Positions 6,856 to 15,464 of a stretch of DNA of 64,000 bases are shown one piece after another. Within the stretch, counting starts at the first letter, position 1; each line of letters starts with the position of its first letter. Below the pieces are notes generated by a model, which was not told the DNA's origin, made no database searches, and was given only the letters and a program-made list of their open reading frames with translations. The stretch comes from Acidobacteriota bacterium (GTDB lineage: Bacteria > Acidobacteriota > Thermoanaerobaculia > Gp7-AA8): assembly GCA_003223645.1 (NCBI GenBank), contig QHVT01000007.1, positions 283,768-347,767 of the forward strand, written 5' to 3'. Made by a program: the position numbers and the translations under genes.

Positions 6856-9375
6856 ATGAATCGAAAACTCTCGCTCGTCCTTCTGATCGCACTGACGCCG
6901 CTCGCGCGCGCCGCCAACTGGCCCGATCGTCCGGCGCTGCACGCCGTGCGCGCGATGTCGCCGATCGCGGTCGACGGCGATCTCTCCGATGCCGCGTGGC
7001 AAAGCGCGCCGGAGTTCACCGACTTCACGCAGCACGATCCCGCCGACGGCGCGCCGCCGACGATGAAGACGACGCTGCGCATCGTGTACGACGACAAGGC
7101 CATCTACTTCGGCATGATGATGTACGACCCCGGCAAGCCGACCGCGTTGCTGGTGCGCCGCGACAACTTCGGCACCTACGACTTCATCTCGATCAACATC
7201 GACTCGCAGCACGATCGGCTGTCCGGCAATGCATTCACGCTGACGCCGTCGAACGTGCAGGTCGACACGGTTCTGTACAATGACATCAGCGAAGACATCA
7301 GCTGGGACGGCGTTTGGGACTCGGCGACGAAGATCACGCCGGAAGGGTGGATCGCCGAGGTGCGCATCCCGTTCTCGCAGCTGCGCTTTCCCGACAAGCC
7401 GAGCCACGTCTGGGGACTCAACATCACGCGCCGCACGGTGCGCAACAACGAATGGGTGCGCATCGTCAACACGCGCAAAGGCGGCACGGGCTTCGTCTCG
7501 CACTTCGCCGACCTCGACGGACTGGAAGGCATCCATCGCGAGCGTCCGCTGGAGATCGTACCGTACGTCGTCGCGCGCTCCGACATCCGCAGCCGCTTCG
7601 ATCACTCGAATCCGTTTCTCGACCAGCGCGCGCAACGTGCCGACGCGGGACTCGACCTCAAGTACGCTTTAACTTCGAGCCTGACGCTGACCGGCACGAT
7701 CAATCCCGACTTCGGACAGGTCGAAGTCGATCCCGCGGTCGTCAATCTCAGCCAGTTCGAGACGTTCTATCCCGAGAAGAGGCCGTTCTTCACCGAAGGA
7801 CTCAACATCTTCCGTTTCGGCGACTCGCCGGCGAGCTCGCACTTCAACTTTTTCTTTCCTCCGAGCGTGTTCTATTCGCGGCGCATTGGCCGCTCGCCGC
7901 AGGTCGGCGTCGACGCGGATTTCGTGACCGCTCCCGAAGAGACGACGATCCTCGGCGCTGCGAAAGTCACCGGCAAGGTCGGACCGTGGGCGATCGGCGT
8001 GCTCGACGCGCTCACCGACGCCGAGCGCGCGCGTTTCGTCAACGGATCGCTCAGCGGCCGGCAGCAAGTCGAGCCGATGACGAATTACTTCGTCTCGCGC
8101 ACGACGAAAGAGATCGGCGCGAGCTCACGCGTCGGACTTTTCCTGACGTCCGTGAATCGACGACTGCCCGAAGAGCTGGAGCCGTCGCTGCGCGAGAACG
8201 CCGTCACCGTCGGCACGGACGGCTACACCTGGCTGCACGCGAAGTCGTGGGTCTTCGAGTGGACGGCGGCGGGCTCGCGAGTGTCGGGAAGCAAGGAAGC
8301 GATCGCGCTGACGCAGGAGTCCTCGTCGCGCTATTACCAGCGGCCCGACGCGGAGTCGTTTCATTTCGATCCGACGCGCACGTCGTTGAGCGGGTGGTCG
8401 GGGCGGGCGATGCTGTCGAAGCAGACGGGATTGTGGCGGCCGAACATCCAGGTGCAGGCGTACTCGCCGGGATTCGAGACCAACGACGCCGGCTTCATGC
8501 AGCGCACCGACATCATCTCCACGCACGCACTCGTGCAGTACGTGAATCAGGAGCCGAACAAGCGCTTTCGCGAGCGCAATCTGTGGACCGGCGTCTGGAT
8601 GAATCGCAACTTCGATGGCGACACGATCGAGCGCGGCGTCTTCGCCGACACGTTCGGTACGCTGCAGAGTTACTGGAACTATCGCGCGTCGCTGTTCGTC
8701 ACGCCCGGCGCGTTTTACGACCGTGCGACCCGCGGCGGACCGGTCGTCCGCTCGCCGTTCGGCTGGAGCTCCGACCTGCACGTCGGCAGCGACGATCGCA
8801 AGCGATTCTTCATCAACGCCGACAGTCACCTCGAAGACAGCCGCGACGGCTCCTACGTCCACGGCGGCGGCCTCGGACTCACGTATCGTCCGGCCTCGAA
8901 CCTCACGCTGAACCTGACGCCGTACTACAACCGCTCGCACGCGTTCAATCAATACGTGACGACGACCGGCGACAAGTACGTCTTCTCCGAGCTCGAACAA
9001 CATTCCTTCGAGCTCGGCACGCGCGCCGACTGGACACTCAGCTCGCGCCTGTCACTGCAGCTTTACATGCAGCCGTTCGTCGCCTCCGGCGACTTTCACG
9101 ACTACCACACGCTCGCCCGCGCGCGAACGCGCGACTACGATCCCTACACGCCGACGTTCCCCGATCCCGACTTCAACCTGCGCAGCGTCCGCGGCAGCGC
9201 CGTCATGCGCTGGGAGTTCCGCCCGGGATCCGCGCTGTACGTCGTCTGGAACGAAGCGCGCGCGGACGTCGTCCCGCTAGGCGACTTCCGCTTCCGCCGC
9301 GACTTCCGCGCGATTCCGACCGCGCCGTCGCACGATGTGTTTCTGGTGAAGTTGTCGTACTGGCTGCCGCTGTAA
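6856..9375 (+). CDS. Exported DUF5916 protein with CBM9-like N-terminal domain
   Basis: The ATG at 6856 gives 839 residues. It was preferred because it starts a clean signal peptide (MNRKLSLVLLIALTPLARAA); upstream in-frame starts lie within the neighbouring gene's promoter region. Residues about 30-220 form a carbohydrate-binding family 9-like domain (SPIAVDGDLSDAAWQSAPEF; RIVYDDKAIYFGMMMYD). The rest matches DUF5916 (LTGTINPDFGQVEVDPAVVN; FETFYPEKRPFFTEGLNIF). It ends in amphipathic strands typical of an outer-membrane beta-barrel, with a terminal aromatic strand (VKLSYWLPL). DUF5916 proteins are common in Bacteroidota and Acidobacteriota, but their role is not established. Confidence 0.82.
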   Translation: MNRKLSLVLLIALTPLARAANWPDRPALHAVRAMSPIAVDGDLSDAAWQSAPEFTDFTQHDPADGAPPTMKTTLRIVYDDKAIYFGMMMYDPGKPTALLVRRDNFGTYDFISINIDSQHDRLSGNAFTLTPSNVQVDTVLYNDISEDISWDGVWDSATKITPEGWIAEVRIPFSQLRFPDKPSHVWGLNITRRTVRNNEWVRIVNTRKGGTGFVSHFADLDGLEGIHRERPLEIVPYVVARSDIRSRFDHSNPFLDQRAQRADAGLDLKYALTSSLTLTGTINPDFGQVEVDPAVVNLSQFETFYPEKRPFFTEGLNIFRFGDSPASSHFNFFFPPSVFYSRRIGRSPQVGVDADFVTAPEETTILGAAKVTGKVGPWAIGVLDALTDAERARFVNGSLSGRQQVEPMTNYFVSRTTKEIGASSRVGLFLTSVNRRLPEELEPSLRENAVTVGTDGYTWLHAKSWVFEWTAAGSRVSGSKEAIALTQESSSRYYQRPDAESFHFDPTRTSLSGWSGRAMLSKQTGLWRPNIQVQAYSPGFETNDAGFMQRTDIISTHALVQYVNQEPNKRFRERNLWTGVWMNRNFDGDTIERGVFADTFGTLQSYWNYRASLFVTPGAFYDRATRGGPVVRSPFGWSSDLHVGSDDRKRFFINADSHLEDSRDGSYVHGGGLGLTYRPASNLTLNLTPYYNRSHAFNQYVTTTGDKYVFSELEQHSFELGTRADWTLSSRLSLQLYMQPFVASGDFHDYHTLARARTRDYDPYTPTFPDPDFNLRSVRGSAVMRWEFRPGSALYVVWNEARADVVPLGDFRFRRDFRAIPTAPSHDVFLVKLSYWLPL

Positions 9376-10260
9376 TCACGACATCGGCTCGGGCTGCGGC
9401 TTCGGACGAAGATCGGGAGGAAGCGGGACGAACTCGCGATCGTCGTCCGGCGGAAGTGGAATCCGCTGCGCGAGCCAGTCTTCCTTCGCCTCTTCGATGC
9501 GTTCCTTCCGCGAAGAAACGAAGTTCCACCACATGAACCGCTTCCCGATCGGCTCGCCGCCGAGGAGGAGCAGCTCGGTGTCACGCGCGGCGGTGAGCAA
9601 CGGCTCGCCGCCTGCGGCTGCAACGAGGAGGCGTCCTGCGTCGTACGTCTCGCCTGCGAATTCAACCGCGCCCGTCGCGATGTACGCGGCGCGCTCGCGA
9701 TGCTCGCGCGGAAACGCGATGCGCGCGCCGCGCGCGAGACGGCCGGCGACGTAGAAGTGCGGTGAGAACGAAGGCGCGGGACTCGCGAGCCCGTAGGCGG
9801 AGCCGGAGAGAAGACGCATGTCGATGCCGTGCTCGTCGAGTCGCGGCAACTCGTCCGTGTCGAAGTGACTGAAGCCCGGCTCCGTCTCCTCGTTTTCTTC
9901 CGGCAGCGCCACCCACGCCTGAATGCCGTGCATCGTCGCAATCTGCTCCGCGTTGCTGCGCTCCGAATGCGCGATCCCGCGCCCCGCCACCATCCAGTTC
10001 ACCTCCCGCGGCCGGATCGCCTGCGTGTTGCCGAGACTGTCCCGATGCAGGACCTCGCCGTCGAAGAGATAGGTGAGCGTGGCGATTCCGATGTGCGGGT
10101 GCGGCAACACGTTCATCCGCGCGCTCACCGGCCCCATGTGATCGAGAAACGCAAATGGCCCCACCATGCGCCGCTGCACCGAGGGAAGCGTGCGGCGGAC
10201 CGTGAACGCGCCGATCGACTCTTCGCGTGCGGTGACGATGACTTCGAGCTCGGCGGGCAT
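9376..10260 (-). CDS. Pirin-family protein (bicupin)
   Basis: This 294-residue protein has the pirin N-terminal cupin: RMVGPFAFLDHMGP, then LPHPHIGIATLTYLFDGEVL with the metal-binding His pair, then MVAGRGIAHSERSN and MHGIQAWVALPEENEETEPG. The C-terminal pirin cupin covers about residues 165-270 (YVAGRLARGARIAFPREHRE; GGEPIGKRFMWWNFVSSRKE). Pirins bind iron or another divalent metal; some are quercetin dioxygenases and others act as redox-responsive cofactors. The function here is open. It is the last gene of a minus-strand run that begins with the thiolase, 14 bp after the coiled-coil gene. Confidence 0.9.
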   Translation of the reverse strand: MPAELEVIVTAREESIGAFTVRRTLPSVQRRMVGPFAFLDHMGPVSARMNVLPHPHIGIATLTYLFDGEVLHRDSLGNTQAIRPREVNWMVAGRGIAHSERSNAEQIATMHGIQAWVALPEENEETEPGFSHFDTDELPRLDEHGIDMRLLSGSAYGLASPAPSFSPHFYVAGRLARGARIAFPREHRERAAYIATGAVEFAGETYDAGRLLVAAAGGEPLLTAARDTELLLLGGEPIGKRFMWWNFVSSRKERIEEAKEDWLAQRIPLPPDDDREFVPLPPDLRPKPQPEPMS

Positions 10261-10274
10261 TTGGGGAGGTGGGA

Positions 10275-10769
10275 TTAGCGGCCGCGGGCTTCGACGATCA
10301 ATACACGCTTGCTGAGGGCGTCCTGCTCCTTCTTGTTTTCTTGCTTAAAGCGGCCCAGCTTATCGTCGACCATTTTGAACGCGTCGTGCATTACGCCGAA
10401 CTTCTTCTGGAAGTCTTCGACCAGAATGCGCACCTGATGGCGAAACTCTTGGCCGAGTGTGTCGAATCGTTTGTAAACCTTGATGAAGCGTTTGTTGACT
10501 TGCGCAAATCGCTCGTCCATCTGGTTGAACCGCTTGTCTACTTGTGCGAACTGTTTGTCGATTTGCGCGAACCGCTTGTCGACCTGCACGAACCGCTGGT
10601 CGATCTGCACGAACCGCTGGTCGACCTGTACGAACCGCTGGTCGACTTGTACGAACCGCTGGTCGACTTGAGCGAACCGCTCATCGACTTTCGCGAATCC
10701 GGCATCCATCCTCTTTTCGAGGTTATTGAACCGTCGATCAAGGTAGGCAACCAATTCCTCATTTGTCAT
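10275..10769 (-). CDS. Coiled-coil protein built of seven-residue repeats
   Basis: This 164-residue protein is dominated by a perfect heptad array of the form RFxQVDx between about residues 25 and 90 (DERFAQVDQRFVQVDQRFV and onward). A less regular coiled coil (FRHQVRILVEDFQKKFGVMH) follows. The array is encoded by 21-bp tandem repeats. Similar short proteins are annotated only as coiled-coil or DUF1640-like in other bacteria. I infer a homo-oligomeric rod; no enzymatic motif is present. Its start overlaps the end of the next upstream coiled-coil gene by 11 bp, so the two are probably co-translated. Confidence 0.75.
   Translation of the reverse strand: MTNEELVAYLDRRFNNLEKRMDAGFAKVDERFAQVDQRFVQVDQRFVQVDQRFVQIDQRFVQVDKRFAQIDKQFAQVDKRFNQMDERFAQVNKRFIKVYKRFDTLGQEFRHQVRILVEDFQKKFGVMHDAFKMVDDKLGRFKQENKKEQDALSKRVLIVEARGR
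10540..10690. repeat. 21-bp tandem repeats inside the coiled-coil gene
   Basis: About seven copies of a 21-bp unit (core GAACCGCTGGTCGACCTG) lie head to tail. The central copies are nearly identical and the outer ones degenerate. Each unit encodes one heptad, so slippage would lengthen or shorten the coiled coil by two helical turns without breaking the frame. Confidence 0.85.
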
Positions 10770-11109
10770 CGCGGATCGATGCTACCTCGGTATCACCATC
10801 GAGCGGAAACCTTCTACGTCGCGTAGATGCTTCGATCGTCTTGATGCGCTCCTCGAGTCCCGCATGCTCCCACTGCAGCTTCTCGATGCCCTCTTTCAAG
10901 AGCCGCAGCTGCGACTGCAGATTCGGTGGATGGAGCTTGTCGATTCGGCGCTCGAGCTGCCACAAATCTGAGGTGGCCCGACGTAGCGCTTCGTCAATCG
11001 AGCTGTCGCCGTGTTCAAGCCGCTTCAATTGCTCCATTGGATCGAGGAGAAGAAACTCGAGACCGACCAAACGTCGCTCGATCTCCGCAAGCCGATCTTC
11101 GTTGTCCAT
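10759..11109 (-). CDS. Small coiled-coil protein of unknown function
   Basis: This 116-residue, highly charged protein is predicted to be mostly helical (DRLAEIERRLVGLEFLLLD; LRLLKEGIEKLQWEHAGLEE). It has no recognisable family motif. It precedes and overlaps the heptad-repeat gene by 11 bp, which suggests the two products work together, perhaps as a heteromeric coiled-coil assembly. That is inference from gene order only. Confidence 0.6.
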   Translation of the reverse strand: MDNEDRLAEIERRLVGLEFLLLDPMEQLKRLEHGDSSIDEALRRATSDLWQLERRIDKLHPPNLQSQLRLLKEGIEKLQWEHAGLEERIKTIEASTRRRRFPLDGDTEVASIRDDK

Positions 11110-11244
11110 GCGCCGATCCTACCTCGGTCGCTGCACTCGACGGCACCACCAATGATGTCGTGGACAACGATACGTTCCTTCGTCGACGAACGGTTCGGCT
11201 CCGCTGGGGAACTCGGAGACCAGGAGACTCGGCGACTGCGCCTC

Positions 11245-12540
11245 CTACTCCCTCTCCAAAACCATCGCCGCCCCGATCCCCCCCGCCGCGCAGACGGTCA
11301 CGAGTCCGTATTGCTCGCCGGTCCGCTGCAGTTCGTTGCACACGGTGGTCACGATGCGGGCGCCGGTCGCGCCGAAGGGGTGGCCTAACGCGATCGAGCC
11401 GCCGGTGCGGTTGATTTTTTCGGGGTCGATGGTGCCGACGGGCTCGCTGCGCCCGAGTTTTTCCTGTGCGACTCTTTTCGACGCGAGCCATTGGATGTTG
11501 GAGAGGACCTGCGCGGCGAAGGCTTCGTGCATTTCGATGACGCCGATGTCTTCGAGTTTCACTTTCGCGCGATCGAGTGCGGTGGGCACGGCGAAGATCG
11601 GTCCCTGCAGCAGCTGATCGAATGGATCGGTGGCGGCATAGGCGTAGCTCCTGATGAAGCCGAGCGGTTTGATGCCGAGGGATTTCGCTTTGTCTTCGGA
11701 CATCAGGAGGACGGCGGCGGCGCCGTCGGTGAGGGGCGAAGCATTGCCGGCGGTGATCGTGCCGTATTTGCGGTCGAAGACCGGTTTCAACTTCGACAGA
11801 CTCTCGAACGTCGAGTCGCCGCGAATCAGGTTGTCGGTCTCGACGATGTTCTCGAATTGCGGAGGAACGACGACGGTCATCACTTCGTCTTTGAATCGTC
11901 CGCTCTCGGTCGCTGCTGCGGCGCGTTGATGGCTTTGCAATGCAAAACGGTCCTGCGCTTCGCGCGAGATGCCGTTGGCCTTCGCCATCTTCTCGGCCGA
12001 CTCGCCCATCGTGAGGCCGGTGGTCGACTCCGCGATCGCCGGCGCGTCGGGCGCGAGGTCTTTGATCTTGACGCTCTTGAACGCGCCGAGCTTTCCGCCG
12101 ATCGATTTTTGTTTCGTCGACGACACCAAGGCTTCGGCGAATTTCTTCGAGAAGAGAATCGGCACATCCGACAGCGACTCCGCGCCGCCGGCGATCACGG
12201 TGTCGGCGTAGCCGCGCGCGATCATGTCGGACGCGCCGGTGATCGCCTGATTCGCCGACGCGCACGCCTTGCTGACGGTGTACCCCGGAAGTTTTCGCGG
12301 CAGTCCCGTGCCGAGGATGATCTCGCGCGCGATGTTCGGCGCCTTCACCGACGGGATGACGTTGCCGAAGATGACTTCCTGCACTTCCGACGGATCGATG
12401 CCGGAGCGCTGCACGAGCTCGGCGACGACGAGCTTGCCGAGGTCGAGAGCGGAGAGATGTCCGTAATGCGTGCCCGATTTTGCGAACGGCGTGCGGAGGC
12501 CGCGGATCACGGCGACGCGCGGTGTGTATTGCCAGGTCAT
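11245..12540 (-). CDS. fadI: Acetyl-CoA C-acyltransferase (thiolase), FadI type
   Basis: This 431-residue protein aligns along its length with FadI, the beta subunit of the anaerobic fatty-acid oxidation complex (E. coli FadI is 436 residues). Shared blocks include VIRGLRTPFA, APNIAREIILGTGL and STGLTMGESAEKMAK. The nucleophilic Cys is C93 in VSKACASANQA. The C-terminal catalytic motifs are GGSIALGHPFGATGARIV and VCAAGGIGAAMVLERE. It cleaves 3-ketoacyl-CoA with CoA to release acetyl-CoA. No FadJ-type hydratase/dehydrogenase gene is adjacent, so the complex would have to be encoded elsewhere. It is divergent from zwf. Confidence 0.9.
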   Translation of the reverse strand: MTWQYTPRVAVIRGLRTPFAKSGTHYGHLSALDLGKLVVAELVQRSGIDPSEVQEVIFGNVIPSVKAPNIAREIILGTGLPRKLPGYTVSKACASANQAITGASDMIARGYADTVIAGGAESLSDVPILFSKKFAEALVSSTKQKSIGGKLGAFKSVKIKDLAPDAPAIAESTTGLTMGESAEKMAKANGISREAQDRFALQSHQRAAAATESGRFKDEVMTVVVPPQFENIVETDNLIRGDSTFESLSKLKPVFDRKYGTITAGNASPLTDGAAAVLLMSEDKAKSLGIKPLGFIRSYAYAATDPFDQLLQGPIFAVPTALDRAKVKLEDIGVIEMHEAFAAQVLSNIQWLASKRVAQEKLGRSEPVGTIDPEKINRTGGSIALGHPFGATGARIVTTVCNELQRTGEQYGLVTVCAAGGIGAAMVLERE

Positions 12541-12562
12541 AGCGCCCGAGCATAGTCGTTAG

Positions 12563-12637
12563 AGGCTCATGGGCGCAAAGGCGCAAAGGCTCAGAGCAGA
12601 CCTATGAGCCTATGAGCCTCTGAGCCTGTGCGCCTAC
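12563..12637. repeat. Inverted repeat of the GAGGCTCA word family in a divergent promoter region
   Basis: The left arm has AGAGGCTCATGGGCGCAAAG and AAAGGCTCAGAG. The right arm has CTATGAGCCTATGAGCCTCT and GAGCCTGTGCGCCTAC. It takes up most of the 108 bp between the divergent thiolase and zwf starts, leaving little room for conventional promoters. Its relative at 3385-3455 lies between converging genes. Confidence 0.6.
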
Positions 12638-12648
12638 AATCTCCGGCT

Positions 12649-14175
12649 ATGACCGCAGTCGAGCTCGAGCCGAATCCGCTTCGCGAAGGGTTGGACCAGG
12701 AGCGCGTCCCCGAGGCGTCGTGTCTGGTGATCTTCGGCGCGTCGGGGGACCTGACGCAACGGAAGTTGATTCCCGCCCTTTACTCGCTCGCGCACGACGG
12801 GCTGTTGCCGTCGGGACAGACGATCGTCGGGATCGCGCGCGCGGAGATGACGGACGAACAGTTCCGCGCGACGATGCGCGAGGCCTGCGATAAGCACGCG
12901 CGCACGGCGCCGGTCGATGACGCGGTGTGGGAGACGTTCGCGCGCGGGCTCTTTTACGTGCAAGGGGAATTCGCGGATCGCGACGCGTACGCGCGGCTAC
13001 GCGAGCGTCTCGAGGGATTCGACAAGACCCGCGGGACGGGCGGGCGGCGGATCTACTACCTCGCCGTGCCTCCCGATTTCTTCGACGACATCGCGCAGAA
13101 CCTCGCCGCCTCGTCGATGGTCAACGACCCTGAAAAGCGCGGGCCGTACACACGCGTCATCATCGAGAAGCCGTTCGGACACGATCTCGAGTCGGCGCGC
13201 GCGCTGAACCAGATCGCGGTCTCGATCTTCCGCGAGCGGCAGGTCTTCCGCATCGATCACTACCTCGGCAAGGAAACGGTTCAGAACCTGCTCGTGCTGC
13301 GCTTTGCCAACGGCATCTTCGAGCCGTTCTGGAACCGTCAATACATTGACCACGTGCAGATCACCGTCGCCGAGACGATCGGCGTCGAGAAGCGCGGCAA
13401 CTATTTCGACGCCAACGGCATCGCGCGCGACATTATCCAGAATCACATGCTGCAGCTGGTGTCGCTGGTGGGCATGGAGCCGCCGGTCGCGTTCGAAGCC
13501 AACTCGGTGCGCGACGAGAAAGTGAAAGTGTTGCGCGCGCTGCGCCCGATCGAGAACGCCGTGCGCGGGCAGTACGTCGAAGGCTCGGTCCTCGGCGAAG
13601 AAGCGGCCGCGTATCGCGCCGAGGATAAAGTCGATCCGGCGTCCAACACGGAAACGTACGCGGCGCTGAAGGTGTACGTCGACAACTGGCGCTGGGCGGA
13701 CGTGCCGTTCTATCTCCGCGCGGGCAAGCGCTTGCCGAAGCGCGTCACCGACATCTCGATTTTCTTTCGCCAGGCTCCGTACCCGCTCTTCAGCCGCCTC
13801 GGCGTCAAGATGCAGCCGAACGTGCTGGCGATCCGCATCCAGCCCGACGAAGGAATCTCGCTGAAATTCGACTCGAAAGTTCCGGGCCCCGCGATTCGCA
13901 CCGCCCCGGTGACGATGGAGTTTCGCTACGCGACGTCGTTCGGGGCCGAGCCGCCCGAGGCGTACGAGCGATTGCTGCTGGAGACGATGCTCGGCGACGC
14001 GACGCTGTTCGCGCGGCGCGACGAGATCGAGACCGCGTGGGCGTGGCTCGATCCGCTGCTGCAGCGATGGGCACGCGATCCGCGTCCGCCGCATTTCTAT
14101 CCGGCCGGCACGTGGGGACCGGACGAGGCGGACGCGCTGATCGAAGGAGACGCACGACGATGGCGAAGGCCGTGA
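12649..14175 (+). CDS. zwf: Glucose-6-phosphate dehydrogenase
   Basis: The ATG at 12649 gives 508 residues, the usual length. An upstream in-frame ATG (12628) lies inside the intergenic palindrome and was rejected. The NADP-binding motif GASGDLTQRK is at residues 30-39. The substrate/active-site motif RIDHYLGKE is at about 201-209, with the catalytic His further on in the conserved KVKVLRALRP region. The enzyme oxidises glucose-6-phosphate to 6-phosphogluconolactone, the entry to the oxidative pentose-phosphate pathway and a source of NADPH. It is followed by opcA and pgl on the same strand, so the first two reactions and the assembly factor lie together. Confidence 0.95.
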   Translation: MTAVELEPNPLREGLDQERVPEASCLVIFGASGDLTQRKLIPALYSLAHDGLLPSGQTIVGIARAEMTDEQFRATMREACDKHARTAPVDDAVWETFARGLFYVQGEFADRDAYARLRERLEGFDKTRGTGGRRIYYLAVPPDFFDDIAQNLAASSMVNDPEKRGPYTRVIIEKPFGHDLESARALNQIAVSIFRERQVFRIDHYLGKETVQNLLVLRFANGIFEPFWNRQYIDHVQITVAETIGVEKRGNYFDANGIARDIIQNHMLQLVSLVGMEPPVAFEANSVRDEKVKVLRALRPIENAVRGQYVEGSVLGEEAAAYRAEDKVDPASNTETYAALKVYVDNWRWADVPFYLRAGKRLPKRVTDISIFFRQAPYPLFSRLGVKMQPNVLAIRIQPDEGISLKFDSKVPGPAIRTAPVTMEFRYATSFGAEPPEAYERLLLETMLGDATLFARRDEIETAWAWLDPLLQRWARDPRPPHFYPAGTWGPDEADALIEGDARRWRRP

Positions 14176-14256
14176 TTTGCGGTTGCGCGGTTGCGCAGTC
14201 ACGCGGTGAGGGTTCCCGGCGACCGCGCAACTGCGCGACCGCGGAACCGAGAAGCT
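14176..14256. repeat. Inverted repeat of the GGTTGCGC word family between zwf and opcA
   Basis: The left arm is GCGGTTGCGCGGTTGCGCAG. The right arm is GACCGCGCAACTGCGCGACC and GCGGAACC. It fills the 82 bp between the zwf stop and the opcA start, inside what is otherwise an obvious operon. If it terminates transcription it would separate opcA from zwf. Confidence 0.6.
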
Positions 14257-14257
14257 A

Positions 14258-15295
14258 ATGGCAAAAGCACTCAATGGCGACGACATTCCCGTCAACGCGC
14301 TCACGATCGAGAAGCGCCTCGCCGACATCTGGCGCGAGGAAGGCGAAGAGCACGACGACGCGGTGACGCGCGCCGCGCTGTGGAACGTCGTCGCGCACAC
14401 GTGGAACGCCGAGCAGCACACGTTTGCCACGCAAATCCTCGGGCGCGCGAGCGCGTCGGTGCCGCAGCGCGCGATCGTGATCCGCGCCGATCCGCACTCC
14501 GGGAACGACGAGCTGTCGTCGTGGATCTCGACGAACTGCCACACGATCAGCGACGGACGGCAGGTCTGCTCCGAAGAAGTCGCGATCCTCGCGGCCGGCG
14601 AGCGCGTCGCGCACGTGCCGCCGCTCGTCGCGTCGCTGCTGCTGCCGGACATGCCGGTGGCGGTGTGGTGGGTGGGCGACCTGCCGAGCGAGCAGCCGAA
14701 GTACGTCGAGACGCTGCTCGATCCCGCCGACCGGCTGATCGTCGACTCCTCGCAGTTCGACAGCGCGGAGGACTTCGCGCTCGTCTCGCGCATCGCCGAG
14801 AAAACGATCACCGCGCCGGCGGATTTGAGTTGGGCGCGCATCGACGAATGGCGCACGGCGACCGCGGCGCTGTTCGATCCGCCGCAGATGCGCGCGCTGC
14901 TGCGCAGGATGCGCGACGTGCGCGTCGTCAGCGGGGGAGGCGCATCGCTCGGAGATCGGTCCGAGGCGGTGTTGTACGCGGCGTGGCTCGAAGCGCAGAC
15001 CGGAACCGTGGTGCGCTGCGAGTTCGCGAGCGAGGGAACGGAGCCAGGCATCTCGTCGATCGACATCCGCTTCGATGACCATTGCAGCGCGACGGTGCGC
15101 GTCGATCGCGAGCGCAACGTCGTCCTCGCGGCGTCGGACGGAATGTCGATCACCATCGATCACGTCGCGCGCGCGGGAACGCGCGAAGTGGAGGACCTCA
15201 TCGTGCGGCTGCTCAAACGCCCCGAGGCGGATCGCGTGTACGTCAAGGCCCTGCGCGTCGCGACGGAAATGGCCGCGCGGATGGCGGCTGCTTAG
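14258..15295 (+). CDS. opcA: Glucose-6-phosphate dehydrogenase assembly protein
   Basis: This 345-residue protein has OpcA family features. The N-terminal RTRNLVVH-like region is divergent, but the central blocks are recognisable: RAIVIRADPHSGNDELSSWI, QVCSEEVAILAAGERVAHVP, and SLLLPDMPVAVWWVGDLPSE with LDPADRLIVDSSQF. In cyanobacteria and actinobacteria OpcA promotes G6PDH oligomerisation and activation. Its position directly after zwf and before pgl supports the call independently of the sequence match. Confidence 0.88.
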   Translation: MAKALNGDDIPVNALTIEKRLADIWREEGEEHDDAVTRAALWNVVAHTWNAEQHTFATQILGRASASVPQRAIVIRADPHSGNDELSSWISTNCHTISDGRQVCSEEVAILAAGERVAHVPPLVASLLLPDMPVAVWWVGDLPSEQPKYVETLLDPADRLIVDSSQFDSAEDFALVSRIAEKTITAPADLSWARIDEWRTATAALFDPPQMRALLRRMRDVRVVSGGGASLGDRSEAVLYAAWLEAQTGTVVRCEFASEGTEPGISSIDIRFDDHCSATVRVDRERNVVLAASDGMSITIDHVARAGTREVEDLIVRLLKRPEADRVYVKALRVATEMAARMAAA

Positions 15296-15310
15296 AAACT
15301 CCTGAGAATG

Positions 15311-15403
15311 TGGTGACCGCTGCCCTCAGCGGTCACAGCGCCGCCTATGGCGGCGCCAGCGGCGCGTAGCGCCGCCGCGACCGCTGAGGGCAGCGGTCGC
15401 CAC
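15311..15403. repeat. Long near-perfect inverted repeat between opcA and pgl
   Basis: The outer arms of about 24 bp (15311-15334 starting TGGTGACCGCTGCCCTC and 15379-15402 ending CAGCGGTCGCCA) are reverse complements with one mismatch. The enclosed 44 bp can form smaller GGCGC-rich hairpins. The stem itself contains a palindromic core (GACCGCTGCCCTCAGCGGTC). Lying between two co-directional genes, it could attenuate transcription into pgl or be a mobile repeat. No T-tract follows it. Confidence 0.75.
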
Positions 15404-15464
15404 AAAGCTTTGGGATTTTCACAGCCTCTCATGATGACGGGCGCGGGATAAACTGCAACGCCCC

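Noticed and set aside
12997..15156. 719-residue open frame on the minus strand across zwf and opcA
   Set aside because: It is an antisense shadow of two well-conserved genes. Its composition (Arg/Ser-rich) reflects reversed high-G+C codons and it has no motifs.
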